The position numbers were made by a program, and so were the translations under genes. Positions 8,271-17,082 of a stretch of DNA of 55,122 bases are shown piece after piece (the stretch's first letter is position 1; each line of letters starts with the position of its first letter). This DNA comes from JADGGV01 sp035715725 (GTDB lineage: Bacteria; Gemmatimonadota; Gemmatimonadetes; Longimicrobiales; RSA9). Below the pieces are notes generated by a model. The model did not search any database and was not told the origin of the DNA. It was given only the letters and a program-made list of their open reading frames with translations. The stretch is taken from contig DASTKT010000141.1 in NCBI GenBank assembly GCA_035715725.1, forward strand, positions 1 to 55,122, written 5' to 3'.

Positions 8271-9359
8271 TTACCGCAGCGTCTCCAGGTACGCGAGCAG
8301 CACCCGCAGCTCCGGCGGCGGCAGCGGCATGCTCGGCATGAGCGCGCCCGGCTTGATCCCCTGCGCGTCCACCACCCACGCCGCCCGGTTGCCCGGCGTG
8401 TTCGGCAGCGTGCCGCCCGCGATCGTGCCGCGCGACATCAGGTGCGTCAGGTCCGGCCCGAGCACGCCCCTCGCCGGCGTGCCGCGGATCGTGTGGCAGT
8501 TCGCGCACCCCACCCGCATGAACACCTGCCGCCCCGAGTCCGCCGCGGCCGACAGCGCGGCGGCCGCCGGCTGCCGCTGCGCCGCCAGCCAGCGCGCGAA
8601 GTCCGCCGGCGCATCCGCCACCAGCCGGAGCTGCATGTTCGCGTGCTGCGCGCCGCAGTACTCGCCGCAGCGGCCGTAGTAGACCCCCGGCCGCTTGGCC
8701 TCGATCCAGGTGACGTTCCTCTGGCCGGGGATCACGTCCGTCTTCCCGGCCAGCCGCGGGACCCAGAAGGAGTGGACGACGTCGCCGCTGGAGAGCACGA
8801 GCTTCACCGGCCGGCCGGCCGCGACGTGGACCTCGTTCGCCGTCGTGACCCGCTCCGCCGGCGCGCCGCCCGGGTACTGCACCTCCCACCACCACCGGTG
8901 CGCCAGGACCTGGATCGTGTCCGCGCCGCGCGGCGGAGCGGACACCGCCGCGAGCGTGAGCGTCGTGGCGACGAAGATCACCGTCAGCACGATCGCCGGG
9001 ACGACGATCCCGCCGATCACGACCCACGGCAGGCCGGTCCCCGTCGGCGGGACGAGCGCCGGCTCGCCGCGGCGGCGCAGCGCCGCCACGAGCACGAGCG
9101 CGGTCACGATCACGACCACCGCCGCCGCGACGCCGAGCACGAGCCAGCCGGCCCACGTCTCGGCCGTCCCCGGCGCGCCCGCCGTGCTCAGCGTCGAGGC
9201 CGGCGCGCCCGCGCAGGCGACGAGCGCACCGGCCGCGCTCGCGACGAGCGCCGGCGCCCGCGCGCCAGCCGCCCGCCGGCGCGGCGCGCCAGCCGGCCCG
9301 GCCGTTCGCCCGCGCCGGATCACCAGCGCTCGCGGGGTCGAGGCTGCATCTCGATCCAT
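8271..9359 (-). CDS. ctaC: Cytochrome c oxidase subunit II with fused cytochrome c domain
   Basis: This 362-residue protein accepts electrons from a periplasmic donor through its own haem c and passes them via CuA to subunit I. The start at 9359 has GGGAGG upstream. It has a hydrophobic leader with a possible lipobox near VACA, two helices (WLVLGVAAAVVVIVTALVL and GIVVPAIVLTVIFVATTLTL), then a cupredoxin domain. CuA ligands are His196 (VVHSFW), Cys231, Cys235, His239 and Met242 (CGEYCGAQHANM). The C-terminal domain has CANCH (C285, C288, H289) with a likely Met ligand in GALMPSM. It is the first gene of the operon; no assembly gene (ctaA, ctaB or SCO type) is present. Confidence 0.95.
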   Translation of the reverse strand: MDRDAASTPRALVIRRGRTAGPAGAPRRRAAGARAPALVASAAGALVACAGAPASTLSTAGAPGTAETWAGWLVLGVAAAVVVIVTALVLVAALRRRGEPALVPPTGTGLPWVVIGGIVVPAIVLTVIFVATTLTLAAVSAPPRGADTIQVLAHRWWWEVQYPGGAPAERVTTANEVHVAAGRPVKLVLSSGDVVHSFWVPRLAGKTDVIPGQRNVTWIEAKRPGVYYGRCGEYCGAQHANMQLRLVADAPADFARWLAAQRQPAAAALSAAADSGRQVFMRVGCANCHTIRGTPARGVLGPDLTHLMSRGTIAGGTLPNTPGNRAAWVVDAQGIKPGALMPSMPLPPPELRVLLAYLETLR

Positions 9360-9756
9360 GACGGCCTCCCGGCCCGTGCCGGTGTCCTTCTCGCGATTGC
9401 GCGTGGTGGGCTGCGCAGGTTCCGACCCGCGCCACGGCGCCATCCGGCTGCCGGCGGGGGTCAGTCGCTGCACGCGACGGCGGGCTGCTCCGCCCACGCG
9501 GGCGCGTCCGGTAGCCGGGAGCGGGCGCCTCGTCGCCGATCTCTCCGGACTTGACTGCGGGGGCTCACTGCGGGTCCAACGGCGGGTGGAGGCGGGCGCG
9601 AGCGCGAGATAACTGCGGGTCCAACGGCGGGCGGGGGCGAGCGAGAGTTAACTACGGGTCCGACGGCGGGTGGGGGCGGGAACGGCGGGCCGGGGCGAGC
9701 GCGAGCGCGAGCGCGGGCCCACTGCGGGAGCACTTCGGGCGAGGGCGGGGCGCGCT

Positions 9757-9912
9757 TCACGGGTCCGCTCGCTCCTCCCGGGCGAGGCTGGCGGGCGTCG
9801 GCATGCCCACGCACGCACCGGCCAGGTCCTGGGCCGTGCGGACGTCCCGGTCGGTAAAGACTCGCCGGGTCGCCCGCCGCCGCAGGATGGCCGGCGTCTC
9901 GTTCGCTTCTGT
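9757..9912 (-). pseudogene. Possible short gene remnant
   Basis: On the minus strand one frame reads 51 codons ending in TGA with a coding-like composition (NETPAILRRRATRRVFTDRD, then VRTAQDLAGACVGMPTPASL), unlike the repeat sequence around it. An in-frame TGA lies directly upstream and no suitable start codon precedes the segment. It could be the 3' end of a gene cut by the repeat element that begins 15 bp further right. No family is recognised; chance is possible. Confidence 0.2.
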
Positions 9913-9926
9913 TCACGCGGTCTCCT

Positions 9927-10125
9927 GCCGAATCCGCCAGATCCATGATCGCCTCCGCCTCCGCCTCCGCGCCCGCCGCCGATCCGTTTCTCGGCACAGC
10001 GGCGAGGCTGGCGAGCCGCCGGAGGCGGAGGCGGGCGCGGAGGCGGAGGCGGGCGCGGAGGCGGAGGCGGAGGCGGGCGCGGAGGCGGAGGCGGGAAACA
10101 ACGAACGGACCTCCCGGATCCAGTA
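9927..10125 (+). repeat. MITE-like element, copy 1
   Basis: This ~200-bp non-coding element starts GCCGAATCCGCCAGATCC and ends near CCCGGATCCAGTA. Its core reads GATCCGTTTCTCGGC, ACAGCGGCGAGGCTGGCGA and GCCGCCGGAGGCGGAGG. The same sequence occurs in reverse orientation at 20968-21119, with the termini and core conserved. This copy is longer because a GGAGGCGGGCGC-type tandem tract is expanded. It encodes no protein, and the termini are imperfect inverted repeats. Confidence 0.75.
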
Positions 10126-10574
10126 GCTTCGGCCGCGCTCTTCCCCTTCGCTCGGAAGGCGCCGACCCGAGAGGGGCGCCTCCGCGGCGTGGCGCCTGCG
10201 CATCCGCTCGAGCCGCAGGGGTCCACTCCTCAGCCGAGGGCAAGGCCTCACCGAAGGACGCTGCCCCGCCCGCCGTTGCACCCGCCGTGGGCCCGCGCCC
10301 GCGCTCGCGCTCGCCCGTAGTCCCCGCCCCCGCCCGCAGTTGGACCCGCAGTGGTCCCCCCCCGCCCCTCCCCGCCGTCGGACCCGTATGTCGAGTCGGC
10401 GGAGATCGTCAGCGGTTGCCTCGGCGTTACGCCGGGTGTTCGGGCGGAGCGGGTTCGCGGTGTACGCCGCGGTCTCGATCGTGCGAGTGGCCGGTGGGGC
10501 TCGGCCGGGCAGGCGCGACCCCGCGCCTGCCCGGCGCGATGCCGATGTCGGCGGAGCCGCGGCGAGGAGGACCG

Positions 10575-10724
10575 ATGATCCGAAAGCTGAAGTCCGGGAA
10601 ATACAGGCTGTACTCGCGCAAGAAGAACCCGAAGACCGGAAAGCGGAGGAACCTCGGGACCTTCGACTCGCGCGAGGCCGCCGAGCAGCACGAGCGGGCG
10701 GTGCAGTACTTCAAGCGCCGGTGA
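10575..10724 (+). CDS. Conserved-looking 49-residue basic protein
   Basis: Starts at ATG 10575 after a strong GAGGAGG ribosome site. The protein is very basic: MIRKLKSGKYRLYSRKKNPK, a TGKRRNLGTF turn, then a helix DSREAAEQHERAVQYFKRR. The beta-hairpin plus helix with TGKRRxLGTFDSREAAE resembles the N-terminal arm-type DNA-binding domain of tyrosine integrases, but no catalytic domain follows. It stands alone between the repeat block and the SusC promoter. I recall similar short hypothetical proteins in other GC-rich genomes, but cannot check that here. A nucleic-acid-binding role is inference. Confidence 0.7.
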   Translation: MIRKLKSGKYRLYSRKKNPKTGKRRNLGTFDSREAAEQHERAVQYFKRR

Positions 10725-10755
10725 ACCGCGCGGGCGTCGCCCGCCCTCCGGCTCC

Positions 10756-10784
10756 TTGACACCCCCGGCGCCGCCGGCTACACT
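10756..10784 (+). promoter_or_regulatory. Strong sigma-70-type promoter of the SusC/SusD operon
   Basis: TTGACA (10756-10761) and TACACT (10779-10784) are separated by exactly 17 bp. Transcription would begin near 10791, leaving a ~190-nt GC-rich leader before the SusC start at 10981. The leader contains inverted tracts such as CCCCGGGGTCGGCCCCGGGG, which could form an attenuating structure. Confidence 0.75.
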
Positions 10785-10980
10785 GCCGCGAAACAACCCC
10801 CCCTCGGTTCACGTGCTACGCCGCGGTTTCCCCGGGGTCGGCCCCGGGGGTGGCGGCGGAGCCGCGCGCACGGCCGGTCGTTCTCCGTTCGGAGTGCGAC
10901 GTTCGTATCCGTGCGGCGGGAACCGGTTTTTCCCCGGGCGCGCGCCCGACTGACGAACAACACCGATGCAGGAGGAAGGG

Positions 10981-13932
10981 ATGCGATTTCCCCGGAGTCC
11001 GGCCGCCCGTGCGACGGTCGTGGCCTTGCTGTGCCTCCTCGCGGCCGGCAGCACGCTCGCCGCGCAGCAGGCGACGGGCCGCGTGCAGGGCGTCGTTCGC
11101 GTGCAGGGCACGCAGCGGCCGTTGGCGGGTGCTCAGGTCTTCGTCCCCGGGACCGGGCTCGGCGCGCTGACGGACGCCTCCGGCCGGTACGCGCTCGACC
11201 GGGTGCCGGCCGGATCCGCCGCGCTGCGCGTGCAGATGCTCGGCTACGCGCAGGCGGACCGCACCGTCCAGGTCACGGCCGGCGCCACGGCCACCGCCGA
11301 CTTCGAGCTCGAGGAAGCGGCGGTCACGCTGAACGAGGTCGTCGTCACCGCGACGGGCGCGACGCGCAAGCGCGAGATCGGCAACAGCGTGTCGGCGATC
11401 AACGCGCAGGAGATCCAGCGGGCGCCCGTGCGCAACGCGCAGGACATCCTGGCGGGGCGCGCCACCGGCGTGAACGTCCTGGCCAACTCCGGCCAGCCGG
11501 GCGCCGGCGGCTCGATCCGCCTGCGCGGCAACAACAGCGTCACGCAGGGGAACAACCCGATCATCTACGTGGACGGCGTTCGGATCTACAACGGGGCGAC
11601 GCCGACCAACGTCTACGCGCGCCAGGCGTCCAGCCCGCTGAACGACATCGATCCGGCGGACATCGACCGGATCGAGGTCGTGAAGGGGCCCGCCGCCACC
11701 ACGCTGTACGGCACGGAGGCGTCCGGCGGCGTCATCCAGATCTTCACGAAGCGCGGGATGTCCGGCGCGCCCTCCTGGACGGCCGAGGTCTCCGGCGGCT
11801 TCAACAACATGGGGCACATCGGGCCGAAGGAGGACCCGACCGGGATGTGGCTGAACCAGTGCCGCGGCGACGGCCTGGTGACCGGCAACGGCGTGCGCTT
11901 CGAGGACCCGACCTGCCCCGAGAGCGGGACCTGGCTGCGCAACGGGCCGATCCAGAAGTACAGCCTCTCCGTCCGCGGCGGCACGCCGGACGTGACGTAC
12001 TTCCTCTCCGGCAACTACGGCGACGAGGAGGGCGTGCTCCCGACCAGCGGCTCCAAGGACGGCGGGTTCCGCGGCAACTTCTCGTTCCACCCGGCGAAGA
12101 CGGTCCAGGTCGGGCTCAACTCGTCGTACAGCAAGCGCAACACGAGCTGGATCCCGGACGGCAACAACGCGAGCGGCGTCATGCTGAACGTCACGCGCGG
12201 CCCGGACAGCAACTTCAAGGGCTCCGGCTGCTCCAACCCGGACGTCGTCTGCGTCAACAACGCCGAGATCTTCAAGTCCGAGAGCCACACGATCACGGAC
12301 CACTTCGTCACCGGCTTCACGGTCGATTACCTGCCGAGCGACCGGTTCCGCAACAAGCTCAGCGTCGGCTACGACTACAACCAGGCGGACATCACGACGG
12401 TGCTCCCGTTCGGCTTCCTGCGCCTGCCGTCCGGGCAGATGTACTGGAACGGGTGGAACCGCACGCTGATCACGGTCGACCTGGCCAGCTCGTACCGGAA
12501 GGACTTCGGCAGCGACTTCGTGTCGACGACCTCCGCGGGCGGGCAGCTCTTCGACAGCCGGCTGAACAACACGGCGGTCACCGCGACGAACTTCTCGGGC
12601 CCCGGCAAGCCGACGCTGACGTCGGCCGCGCTGCGCGACGTGACCGACGACGATCGCACGCGCGTCGTGAACGCCGGCTTCTTCGGGCAGGAGCAGATCG
12701 CGTGGAAGGACCGGCTCTTCGTCACCGCCGGGCTGCGCGTGGACGGGAACAGCGCGTTCGGCGAGAGCTTCGGGCTCCAGCCGTACCCGAAGCTGAGCGC
12801 GTCCTACGTGCTCTCGGACTACGACTGGTGGCCGAAGAGCACGATCGAGACGTTCAAGCTGCGCGGCGCGGTCGGCGAGTCCGGCAAGGCGCCGGGCGCG
12901 TTCGACGCGGTCCGCACCTGGCAGCCGATCGCCGGCGAGGATGGGCAGCCCGCCTTCACCCCCGGGCAGATCGGCAACGCGGACCTCGGCCCCGAGCGCA
13001 CGCGTGAGACCGAGGCCGGCTTCGAGGGCAGCGCGCTCGGCGGGCGCGTCGGCGTCGACTTCACCTACTACAAGCAGCACACGTTCGACGCGCTGATCGC
13101 GGTGTCGTACGCGCCGTCCGACGGCTTCCTGACCAACCAGCTCGAGAACGTCGGCGAGCTGCAGAACACCGGGATCGAGGCCCGTCTCGACCTGCAGTTC
13201 CTGCGGAAGTCGAACCTCGAGTGGTCCGGGCACCTGAACTTCTCCACCGTCAACAGCAAGGCGCTCGACCTGGGCGGCCGGATCATCACGCTCGGCTCGC
13301 TCGCGCGAACCTACGTGCAGGAGGGGTACCCGGTCCCGTCGTACTTCGGCAAGAAGGTGATGAACCCGGACGAGGTGGCCGACCCCGTCATCGAGGACGG
13401 CCAGTACCTGGGCTCCGCCTTCCCGACGAAGACGGTCGCACCGTCGACCAGCATCACGCTCTTCCGCCGCCTGACGCTGGACGCGCTCGGCGAGTGGCAG
13501 CTCGGCGGCCACCTGCTGAACGCCGTCGCTTACCAGAACGCGAACAAGGGCGAGTGGTACGGCTGCGTCGACGTGCAGAAGAAGATGAAGGCCGGCAAGA
13601 CCGACCCGTCCGCGCTCGCCGGCGTGACCGCGCTCCAGCGCGCGCGCTGCACGACCGACGGCACGATCCGCGACTATGCGTTCTGGGTCGAGCCGACGAA
13701 CTTCTTCAAGCTGCGCAGCGTCTCGCTCAGCTACGACCTGCCGGGCCGCCTGATCCCCGGCGCCCGCGCCGCCACGCTCACGGTGGCCGGCCGCAACCTC
13801 TTCAAGTCCACCGGCTACACGGGCACGGACCCCGAGGTCGCCGACGCCCGGGACTACACGTTCGCCCGGCGCGACTACTACAACTTCCCGACGTCCAGGA
13901 GCTTCCTGGCCACGCTGCGGGTGAGCTTCTAA
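10981..13932 (+). CDS. SusC/RagA-family TonB-linked outer-membrane transporter
   Basis: This 983-residue protein forms the barrel of a SusCD-type nutrient importer. ATG 10981 is chosen over 10966 because AGGAGGAAGGG immediately precedes it. It has a signal peptide (to ~32, STLAAQQ) and a carboxypeptidase-regulatory-like domain (GRVQGVVRVQGTQRPLAGAQ). The SusC hallmark NEVVVTATG follows, then the plug (DILAGRATGVNVL, SIRLRGNNSV, PIIYVDGVRI, VVKGPAATTLYGTEASGGVI) and a long barrel ending RSFLATLRVSF. It lies 14 nt before the SusD gene and opens a five-gene operon under the TTGACA/TACACT promoter. The substrate may not be a glycan, since no glycoside hydrolase is nearby. Confidence 0.95.
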   Translation: MRFPRSPAARATVVALLCLLAAGSTLAAQQATGRVQGVVRVQGTQRPLAGAQVFVPGTGLGALTDASGRYALDRVPAGSAALRVQMLGYAQADRTVQVTAGATATADFELEEAAVTLNEVVVTATGATRKREIGNSVSAINAQEIQRAPVRNAQDILAGRATGVNVLANSGQPGAGGSIRLRGNNSVTQGNNPIIYVDGVRIYNGATPTNVYARQASSPLNDIDPADIDRIEVVKGPAATTLYGTEASGGVIQIFTKRGMSGAPSWTAEVSGGFNNMGHIGPKEDPTGMWLNQCRGDGLVTGNGVRFEDPTCPESGTWLRNGPIQKYSLSVRGGTPDVTYFLSGNYGDEEGVLPTSGSKDGGFRGNFSFHPAKTVQVGLNSSYSKRNTSWIPDGNNASGVMLNVTRGPDSNFKGSGCSNPDVVCVNNAEIFKSESHTITDHFVTGFTVDYLPSDRFRNKLSVGYDYNQADITTVLPFGFLRLPSGQMYWNGWNRTLITVDLASSYRKDFGSDFVSTTSAGGQLFDSRLNNTAVTATNFSGPGKPTLTSAALRDVTDDDRTRVVNAGFFGQEQIAWKDRLFVTAGLRVDGNSAFGESFGLQPYPKLSASYVLSDYDWWPKSTIETFKLRGAVGESGKAPGAFDAVRTWQPIAGEDGQPAFTPGQIGNADLGPERTRETEAGFEGSALGGRVGVDFTYYKQHTFDALIAVSYAPSDGFLTNQLENVGELQNTGIEARLDLQFLRKSNLEWSGHLNFSTVNSKALDLGGRIITLGSLARTYVQEGYPVPSYFGKKVMNPDEVADPVIEDGQYLGSAFPTKTVAPSTSITLFRRLTLDALGEWQLGGHLLNAVAYQNANKGEWYGCVDVQKKMKAGKTDPSALAGVTALQRARCTTDGTIRDYAFWVEPTNFFKLRSVSLSYDLPGRLIPGARAATLTVAGRNLFKSTGYTGTDPEVADARDYTFARRDYYNFPTSRSFLATLRVSF

Positions 13933-13946
13933 TGGGGAGGACGCAC

Positions 13947-15155
13947 ATGAAGGCGACTCGTCTGGCCGTCCTCGCGGCGGCCTCGCTCGCGCTCGGCGCC
14001 TGCGACCTCAGCGTCGAGAACCCCGGGCCGATCCCGGACGCCGAGCTGAACACCCCGGGCGCCATGCCGGCGCTCGTCAACGGGATGTCCGCCGACCTCT
14101 CCGTCGCCGTCGACCTCATGGCGCGCTACGGATCCGTGCTCAGCGACGAGCTGGCGCACTCCGGCAACTACGCCGCCGAGGGGTACTTCTACCGCGGCGT
14201 CGTCCCGCCCGAGAACGTCAACGACGTCTGGGGCGACATGCAGCGCGCCCGCTGGGTCGCCGAGCACGGGATCGGCCGGCTCAAGGAAGTGCTCGGCTCG
14301 GGCTTCGAGGCCTCGCCGCTCGCGATCCGCGCGAACCTCTACGCCGGCTACGCGAACCGCGTCCTCGGCGAGAACGTCTGCGACGCGGTCATCGACAACG
14401 GCTCGAAGCAGGCGTACACCGAGCACTTCAAGCGCGCGGAGACGTACTTCACGGAGGCGCTCCGGCTGGCGCAGGCGCAGAACAACACCGCGCTCGCGAA
14501 CGCCGCGCTCGCCGGCCGCGCGCAGGTCCGCGCCGACCTCGGCAACTGGGACGGCGCGGCGCAGGACGCGGCGCTCGTGCCCACCAGCTTCCGCTTCGAC
14601 GCCGTCTACTCGACGAACACGGAGCGGGAGAACAACTCGCTGGCGTACGAGACGCAGACGCGGCGCGAGTACACGGTCTACAACACCCAGTGGGCGGCGA
14701 ACTCGAGCAAGGACCCGCGCGTGCCGTGGGACACCATCAAGACGTCCGCCGGGAAGCTGCAGACCGGACAGGACGGCAAGACGCCGTTCTTCCGCCAGAT
14801 GAAGTACAAGGGGCTGGACGCCGAGATCCCGCTCGCCAAGGGCGCGGAGATGCTGCTGATCCGGGCCGAGGCCGCGCTCCGCAAGGGCGACGTGCCCGGC
14901 GCGCTCGCGCTCGTCAACCAGGAGCGCGCCTCCTACGGCCTCGCGCCGGCCATCGCCGCGACGCTCGCCGACGCCTGGCCGCTGCTCCAGAAGGAGCGCG
15001 GCGCCGTGACCTGGCTCGAGACGCGCCGCCTCGGCGACCTGCGCCGCTGGTTCACCGCCAGCGGGCCGGAGAAGAACAACTTCCTCCAGGGCCGCGCCAC
15101 CTGCGTGCCGATCAGCGACGAGGAGATGCACTCGAACCCCAACCTGGCCGGGTGA
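13947..15155 (+). CDS. SusD/RagB-family lipoprotein
   Basis: A 402-residue outer-membrane-anchored substrate-binding partner of the SusC barrel. ATG 13947 follows GGGGAGGA. The signal ends in lipobox LGAC (Cys17), followed by DLSVENPGPI, typical of SusD N-termini. TPR-like helices follow (AIRANLYAGYANRVLGENVC, FTEALRLAQAQNNTALANAA), as does the late SusD segment EMLLIRAEAALRKGDVPGAL ... INQER-like VNQERASYGL ... WLETRRLGDLRRW. It is shorter than many SusD proteins (about 500 residues), so the ligand-binding loops are probably reduced. It immediately follows SusC and precedes a lipoprotein by 16 nt. Confidence 0.93.
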   Translation: MKATRLAVLAAASLALGACDLSVENPGPIPDAELNTPGAMPALVNGMSADLSVAVDLMARYGSVLSDELAHSGNYAAEGYFYRGVVPPENVNDVWGDMQRARWVAEHGIGRLKEVLGSGFEASPLAIRANLYAGYANRVLGENVCDAVIDNGSKQAYTEHFKRAETYFTEALRLAQAQNNTALANAALAGRAQVRADLGNWDGAAQDAALVPTSFRFDAVYSTNTERENNSLAYETQTRREYTVYNTQWAANSSKDPRVPWDTIKTSAGKLQTGQDGKTPFFRQMKYKGLDAEIPLAKGAEMLLIRAEAALRKGDVPGALALVNQERASYGLAPAIAATLADAWPLLQKERGAVTWLETRRLGDLRRWFTASGPEKNNFLQGRATCVPISDEEMHSNPNLAG

Positions 15156-15171
15156 CGGGCCCGGCCCGGCC

Positions 15172-15843
15172 ATGCGGCGTGCACGGCTGACGCCGATCCG
15201 CCGCCCCCGCCCGCGCTCGCTGGCGGGGGTGGCGGCGCTCGCGATCCTCGCGGGCGCCTGCCAGGCCGACCGGCCGCCCACCGCCCCGGACGGCGGCGCC
15301 GGGGATGGGGACGTGACCGGCACGGTCGCGCTGGTGAAGACCGGCGCGCCCGTCGCCAACGCGATCGTCGCCCTGATCCAGGGCGGCCGCGTGCTCCAGG
15401 CGGCGCCCACGGACGAGGCCGGCCACTTCGCGTTCGACCGCGTCCCGCCCGGTAGCTACACGGTGCACCTCACCGGGATCGAGCTGACCGCGGAGGACCC
15501 GCTCTTCACCTCGTTCGAGCCGCTGTCGCAGAGCGTGACCCGCGCGGCGGAGCCGCTCCATGTCTATTTCGGCGGGGAAGGGATCGTGCCCGCGCGCTTG
15601 ACCGGGTTCGTCACCTGCCGCGGCGCGGCCGTCGCCGGCGCGCGCGTGCGGATCGTCGGCGGAGCCACGGACACGACGGTCGTCACGACGGAGCAGGGGC
15701 GCTACGGCTCGCCGGACCTGGCGGCGGGCGCGTACGCGGTCTACCTCGAGGCCGCCGATCCGTGCGGCTACCCGACGCCGTTCCAGGCCGGGCGCGTGAA
15801 GACCGGCCAGCTCCTGCGCCTCGATTTCGAGGGAGGTGGCTGA
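15172..15843 (+). CDS. Lipoprotein with two carboxypeptidase-regulatory-like domains
   Basis: A 223-residue secreted protein with lipobox AGAC (Cys30). Domain one (~48-115) reads GTVALVKTGAPVANAIVALI ... TDEAGHFAFDRVPPGSYTVHL. Domain two (~143-222) reads LTGFVTCRGAAVAGARVRIV ... TEQGRYGSPDLAAGAYAVYL. These Ig-like domains are structural or binding modules. Cys in FVTCRG and DPCGYP could form a disulfide or bind metal, but the protein lacks the motifs of MbnP-type copper proteins. It lies between SusD and a di-haem peroxidase, whose ATG directly abuts its TGA stop. Its role is probably as part of the extracellular uptake complex; no enzyme activity is apparent. Confidence 0.82.
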   Translation: MRRARLTPIRRPRPRSLAGVAALAILAGACQADRPPTAPDGGAGDGDVTGTVALVKTGAPVANAIVALIQGGRVLQAAPTDEAGHFAFDRVPPGSYTVHLTGIELTAEDPLFTSFEPLSQSVTRAAEPLHVYFGGEGIVPARLTGFVTCRGAAVAGARVRIVGGATDTTVVTTEQGRYGSPDLAAGAYAVYLEAADPCGYPTPFQAGRVKTGQLLRLDFEGGG

Positions 15844-17082
15844 ATGCGATGTCGCCTGGCGACGCTCTCCGCGGCAGCGGCGCTGCTGCTCGCCGGCTGC
15901 AGCGACGGCGCGGCGCCGCCGACCGGCGCGCCGGCGACCGACTCGCTGCGCGCGCGGGCGCTCGCCGCCGGGCTCGCGCCGCTCCCCGAGCGGCCGCCGT
16001 TCTACCCGACGGACAACCCCGGCTCCCCGGAGAAGACCGAGCTCGGCCACCTCCTCTTCTTCGACCCGATCCTCTCCGGCGCGCGCGACGCCGCGTGCAG
16101 CACCTGCCACCTCCCGCGCCTCGCGTTCGCCGACGGCCGGCAGTTCCCGCTCGGCTCCGGCGCCGTGGGGCTCGGTCCGGAGCGCACCACGGCCGACCCG
16201 CTGCGGCCCCGGCCGATGCCGCGCAACAGCCCGACCGTCTTCAATGTCGGCGTGCACGGCAGCGGCTCGCCCGAGCCGACGCAGAACGGGATGATGTTCT
16301 GGGGCGGCGGCGCGTTCGGCCTCGAGGCGCAGGTGCTCAACCCGATCGCCGCCGACAACGAGCTGCGGGGCGAGAGCTTCCCGAAGGCGGTCGCGATCGA
16401 CAGCGTCGTCGCCCGACTGCGAGGGATCCCGGAGTACGTCGACCGCTTCCGCGCCGCGTTCCCGGACGAGGCCGCGGCCGCGCGGGGCGACGTCGCCCGC
16501 CTCGTCACGTTCCTCACGCTGCGCCGCGCGCTGGCGGCCTACCTCCGCGAGCTGGTCACGCCGCAGGCGCCGCTCGACCGCTTCCTCCGCGGCGACGCCG
16601 CGGCGCTCGACGCGGAGCAGAAGGCGGGACTCGCGCTCTTCATCGGCAAGGCGCGCTGCGTGGCCTGCCACCGCGGCCCCGAGCTGAGCGACTTCGCCGT
16701 CCACGTGATCGGCGTGCGCCAGGACGGCATCGGCCGCGACAGCACCCCGGGCGACGACCTCGGCCACGGCGAGAACGGCGACCGCCCCCACACGTTCCGC
16801 ACGGCGCCGCTCCACCAGGTGGCGGAGACCGCGCCGTACTTCCACGACGGCGTCGCCGCCACGCTCGAGGACGTGGTCCGCTTCAAGAACCGCGGCGCGA
16901 GCGAGCACCCGCGCGTCGGCGACGCCGAGCTCGATCCGGCCGTGCGGCCGCTCGGGCTCACCGACCAGGAGGTGAAGGAGTTGGTGGCGTTCCTGCGCGC
17001 GCTCTCCGACACGATCACGGTCCGAGGGCCGCTCTTCCAGGCGCCGGCCGGCGTGCCGAGCGGCCTCGAGGTACCGAAGTGA
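15844..17082 (+). CDS. MauG/cytochrome c peroxidase-family di-haem lipoprotein
   Basis: A 412-residue protein with a lipobox (LAGC, Cys19) and two haem c motifs, CSTCH (C85, C88, H89) and CVACH (C272, C275, H276). Family signatures are LGHLLFFDPILSGARDAAC near the first haem and FRTAPLHQVAETAPYFHDGV-AATLEDVVRFKNRG near the C-terminus, followed by GLTDQEVKELVAFLRAL. Members reduce H2O2 or, like MauG and MbnH, oxidise Trp/Tyr residues in a partner protein. Genomic position with SusC/SusD and two lipoproteins of unknown function suggests a processing role rather than plain peroxide defence. The next gene starts within its stop codon (GTGA). Confidence 0.9.
   Translation: MRCRLATLSAAAALLLAGCSDGAAPPTGAPATDSLRARALAAGLAPLPERPPFYPTDNPGSPEKTELGHLLFFDPILSGARDAACSTCHLPRLAFADGRQFPLGSGAVGLGPERTTADPLRPRPMPRNSPTVFNVGVHGSGSPEPTQNGMMFWGGGAFGLEAQVLNPIAADNELRGESFPKAVAIDSVVARLRGIPEYVDRFRAAFPDEAAAARGDVARLVTFLTLRRALAAYLRELVTPQAPLDRFLRGDAAALDAEQKAGLALFIGKARCVACHRGPELSDFAVHVIGVRQDGIGRDSTPGDDLGHGENGDRPHTFRTAPLHQVAETAPYFHDGVAATLEDVVRFKNRGASEHPRVGDAELDPAVRPLGLTDQEVKELVAFLRALSDTITVRGPLFQAPAGVPSGLEVPK

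Larger units (their letters stand above)
9567..10388. repeat. G-rich repeat block: three direct units and inverted counterparts flanking a MITE-like element
   Basis: The 1.2-kb gap between the oxidase operon and the small gene at 10575 is repeat-rich. Units beginning ACTGCGGGTCCAACGGCGGG start at 9567, 9612 and 9651 (the third slightly diverged). Reverse-complement versions lie at about 10268-10286, 10324-10352 and 10370-10388. The units carry runs of GGCGGG/GGGGGCGGGG, so one strand has G-quadruplex potential. Apart from a possible gene remnant at 9757-9912, I see no coding sequence here; the open frames are Arg/Pro/Gly-rich by-products. Confidence 0.75.

Noticed and set aside
9945..10574. 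A 210-codon N-terminal extension of the 49-residue basic protein
   Set aside because: It runs through the MITE-like and G-rich repeats and is low-complexity; a strong ribosome site marks 10575 as the start.
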